This document shows, in pieces, positions 61,772-64,000 of a stretch of 64,000 nucleotides of DNA (position 1 is its first letter; each line of letters opens with the position of its first letter). The stretch covers positions 3,720,001-3,784,000 of the forward strand of contig NZ_CP018620.1 of NCBI RefSeq assembly GCF_001908275.1. Direction: 5' to 3'. Under the pieces are notes generated by a model. It was not told where the DNA came from and did no database searches. It saw only the letters and a list, made by a program, of their open reading frames with translations. The position numbers and the translations under genes are program-made. Source of the stretch: Paenibacillus xylanexedens. GTDB lineage: Bacteria > Bacillota > Bacilli > Paenibacillales > Paenibacillaceae.

Positions 61772-63607
61772 ATGAAATATCGCAATATGGAAGATTGTAT
61801 TAACGATCTGGAGCAGCACGGGCATTTGATTCGGGTCAAAGAAGAGGTTGATCCGCATCTGGAGATGGCAGCGATCCACATGAAAGTGCACGAGGCTAAA
61901 GGCCCTGCTTTGTTATTCGAAAATGTAAAAGGCTCAAAGTTCCAGGCCGTATCCAATCTGTTCGGTACGGTGGAACGAAGCAAGTTCATGTTCCGCGGTA
62001 CGCTGGAAGGCGTACAACGGGTCATGGCAGTTCGTGACGATCCCATGAAGGCGCTTAAGACGCCATTTCAGCATGTCCGTACAGGTCTTGCTGCGTGGCA
62101 GGCGCTGCCAAAACAGAAGTCTATAAGCCTACCCGTGTCCGCGCAAGAGATTCAAATCTCGGACTTGCCACTCATCAAACACTGGCCTATGGACGGTGGG
62201 GCATTTGTGACGTTACCACAGGTTTATTCGGAAGATCCGGACAAACCAGGAATCATGAATTCAAACTTGGGGATGTACCGGGTTCAACTGGATGGCAATG
62301 ATTTTGAAATGAACAAGGAAATAGGGTTACACTATCAGATTCATCGCGGAATTGGTATACATCAAGCCAAAGCTGTCAAAAAGGGAGAACCACTGAAAGT
62401 GAGTATTTTCATTGGTGGTCCACCTGCACATACACTTTCAGCGGTTATGCCTTTGCCTGAAGGACTTAGTGAGATGACATTTGCCGGTTTGCTCGCTGGA
62501 CGTCGTTTCCGGTACAGTTACAAAGATGGGTATTGCATTAGTAATGATGCCGATTTTGTCATCACGGGTGATATCTACCCAGGCGAGACAAAACCCGAAG
62601 GTCCGTTCGGGGATCATCTGGGCTACTACAGTCTGACGCATGAATTCCCGCTAATGCGTGTGCATAAAGTCTATGCCAAACCTAATGCTATCTGGCCGTT
62701 TACGGTTGTTGGTCGTCCACCGCAAGAGGATACGGCTTTTGGGGATTTGATTCATGAGATTACTGGAGACGCGATCAAACAGGAGATTCCAGGTGTCAAA
62801 GAAGTGCATGCGGTCGATGCGGCAGGGGTCCATCCATTGCTATTTGCAATCGGCAGTGAACGTTACACGCCGTATCAGGCGGTGAAGCAGCCGACAGAGT
62901 TGCTCACGATTGCCAACCGTATTTTGGGTACGGGTCAGCTCAGTCTGGCAAAGTACCTCTTCATTACCGCAGAAGATCAGCAACCTTTGGACACCCATAA
63001 GGAAGTTGAATTCCTGACCTATATCTTGGAGAGGATGGATATGCAGAGGGATATTCATTTCCATACCCATACAACCATTGATACACTCGATTATTCGGGT
63101 ACAGGACTGAACAGCGGCAGCAAGGTCGTTTTTGCAGCGTATGGCGACAAGATTCGGGATCTGTGCACGGAAGTGCCAGAGTCTTTGAAAAACATTCGTG
63201 GTTATGAGAATCCACAGCTCATCATGCCGGGTATCGTTTCGATCCAGACATCGGCCTTCACGAGTTATGCGGATACAGCACAGGAGATGCAAGCATTCAC
63301 GTCTCTACTGAAAGAACAGGGAGGTCTGGACTCGTGTCCGATGATCATTCTATGTGACGACAGTTCGTTCCTGAGTGCTAACCTCAGCAACTTCTTATGG
63401 GCCACCTTTACTCGCAGCAACCCTTCACATGACATGTACGGGGTTAATAGCGGATATGACCACAAGCATTGGGGCTGTGATCAGGTGATTATTGATGCAC
63501 GTACCAAACCTCACCAGGCACCGCCGCTGATTCCCGATGCATCGGTGGAGAAAAGCATTGAACGTTTATTTGTTAAAGGGGCAAGTCTGGGTTCGATCAA
63601 AATCTAA
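61772..63607 (+). CDS. UbiD family decarboxylase
   Basis: A 611-aa enzyme of the UbiD family, which decarboxylates unsaturated or aromatic acids using prenylated FMN made by a UbiX partner. The sequence has the family marks PALLFENVKGS, a central GGAFVTLP region, HYQIHRGIGIHQAKA with the Arg of the cofactor site, KPEGPFGDHLGYY with catalytic Glu, and the C-terminal KHWGCDQVIIDA. Length and order are standard. GGAG precedes the ATG. No ubiX-like gene is in view, so the partner must be elsewhere. The substrate is unknown: in Bacillales such proteins occur outside ubiquinone synthesis. Confidence 0.9.
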   Translation: MKYRNMEDCINDLEQHGHLIRVKEEVDPHLEMAAIHMKVHEAKGPALLFENVKGSKFQAVSNLFGTVERSKFMFRGTLEGVQRVMAVRDDPMKALKTPFQHVRTGLAAWQALPKQKSISLPVSAQEIQISDLPLIKHWPMDGGAFVTLPQVYSEDPDKPGIMNSNLGMYRVQLDGNDFEMNKEIGLHYQIHRGIGIHQAKAVKKGEPLKVSIFIGGPPAHTLSAVMPLPEGLSEMTFAGLLAGRRFRYSYKDGYCISNDADFVITGDIYPGETKPEGPFGDHLGYYSLTHEFPLMRVHKVYAKPNAIWPFTVVGRPPQEDTAFGDLIHEITGDAIKQEIPGVKEVHAVDAAGVHPLLFAIGSERYTPYQAVKQPTELLTIANRILGTGQLSLAKYLFITAEDQQPLDTHKEVEFLTYILERMDMQRDIHFHTHTTIDTLDYSGTGLNSGSKVVFAAYGDKIRDLCTEVPESLKNIRGYENPQLIMPGIVSIQTSAFTSYADTAQEMQAFTSLLKEQGGLDSCPMIILCDDSSFLSANLSNFLWATFTRSNPSHDMYGVNSGYDHKHWGCDQVIIDARTKPHQAPPLIPDASVEKSIERLFVKGASLGSIKI

Positions 63608-63620
63608 TCTGAGATGTCTT

Positions 63621-63653
63621 GAAGAAGTTCAAACGGAGCGTTTGAACTTCTTT
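63621..63653. terminator. Rho-independent terminator-like hairpin
   Basis: GAAGTTCAAACG-GAG-CGTTTGAACTTC is a perfect 12-bp stem followed by TTT. The gap 63654-63890 otherwise shows only the -10-like TATAAT at 63861-63866. Confidence 0.8.
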
Positions 63654-63890
63654 GGCTTACTCTGATACGGCAATGAGGCACAAAAGTGTGTAAAAGTTTA
63701 AAACCGGGACTAATTTGGATATTGGAGTGAGGATAAAGTCTTAGGCGTTCGTATTTACCATTGTGATTAAGGTCGTTTGAACTATGTATGAAATGAAGAA
63801 TTATAACGATATAAAGAAGTATAGGTATTTTTGTGGCCCCGTTCCGTTGGGTGCTGTTACTATAATGAATTGTTCAGGGGGAATACCGAT

Positions 63891-64000
63891 TTGAGAATCC
63901 ATATTATGAACCTGCAAGACGGAGACCGTCTAACTGCGGATACATTCAGCGATGCAGGATTACACGTTCTCGGGAAGGGAACTGTGATCAAAGGTGAGGA
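63891..64000 (+). CDS. Probable HD-GYP-type protein, partial
   Basis: Only the first 36 codons are in the window. The frame begins at TTG 63891 after AGGGGGA and reads MRIHIMNLQDGDRLTADTFS, then DAGLHVLGKGTVIKGE. This resembles the short N-terminal segment found before HD-GYP c-di-GMP phosphodiesterase domains in Bacillales. The catalytic part lies beyond the right edge, so the call rests on the N-terminus alone. If correct, it would break down the c-di-GMP made by cyclases such as the two at the left of the window. Confidence 0.5.
   Translation, partial: MRIHIMNLQDGDRLTADTFSDAGLHVLGKGTVIKGE

Noticed and set aside
63608..63890. c-di-GMP riboswitch before the HD-GYP-like gene
   Set aside because: No GEMM-type conserved sequence or fold could be recognised in this leader or in the leaders of the two GGDEF genes.

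Overview
The window looks like chromosomal DNA of a Paenibacillus-type member of the Bacillales. The reasons are strong AGGAGG-type ribosome binding sites, frequent TTG/GTG starts, SLH-anchored surface proteins, a B. subtilis-like des-desK-desR locus, a YjcZ sporulation peptide, several LplABC/AraC-type sugar-uptake genes, and short inverted-repeat-bounded intergenic elements. I see no rRNA, tRNA, CRISPR array, prophage or transposase gene. The assignment rests on gene content only.

Layout. 1-1.9 kb: mrpA of an Mrp Na+/H+ antiporter operon, running off the left edge. 2.3-5.8 kb: two GGDEF diguanylate cyclases around a hypothetical gene. 6.0-14.4 kb: a giant DUF11-repeat protein, interrupted by a 4-nt ATGA overlap so that the last repeats form a second ORF. 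14.5-17.9 kb: YolD-like protein, a 39-aa YjcZ peptide, ferritin, a secreted polysaccharide deacetylase and a lipoprotein. 18-21.2 kb: the cold-sensing desaturase locus des-desK-desR with two palindromic operator candidates. 21.3-22.5 kb: YitT-family protein and a hidden 54-aa Cys/His-rich protein on the minus strand. 22.8-28.7 kb: ROK regulator, ROK protein, MFS transporter and membrane AraC regulator, probably one operon. 29.7-36.5 kb: oligosaccharide ABC importer (binding lipoprotein and two permeases), a large unknown protein and a sugar isomerase/epimerase. 37-43.2 kb: P-loop kinase, PadR plus a HAAS-SEDS fusion, an SgrR-like regulator and a DUF4173-type membrane protein. 43.3-44.5 kb: a YidC insertase preceded by a leader ORF and a hairpin covering its ribosome binding site. 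44.7-48.9 kb: Fur-box-preceded AraC/siderophore-binding fusion and two FecCD permeases. 49.1-53.9 kb: LuxR-type regulator divergent from a methyltransferase and a saccharopine-dehydrogenase-like gene, a small hypothetical gene, and an MtaD-type deaminase. 54.1-57.2 kb: a dockerin protein followed by a cohesin-SLH surface protein. 57.6-61.6 kb: MacB-like ABC exporter with its two-component system. 61.8-63.6 kb: UbiD-family decarboxylase. 63.9 kb to the end: start of a probable HD-GYP-type gene.

The strongest candidate for an undescribed system is the leader ORF upstream of yidC (43302-43591). It encodes a membrane segment followed by a basic and then an acidic stretch, placed just before a perfect 10-bp hairpin that hides the yidC Shine-Dalgarno. 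This is the architecture of B. subtilis MifM-YidC2, with a different sequence and a leader frame that runs past the hairpin. Other points of interest are the split DUF11 giant gene with a probable AUU start and a sporulation-like promoter, the AraC-lipobox-binding-protein fusion, the dockerin/cohesin-SLH pair, and three kinds of non-coding inverted-repeat elements, one present twice. Nothing here was checked by database search. Family names come from recognised motifs.
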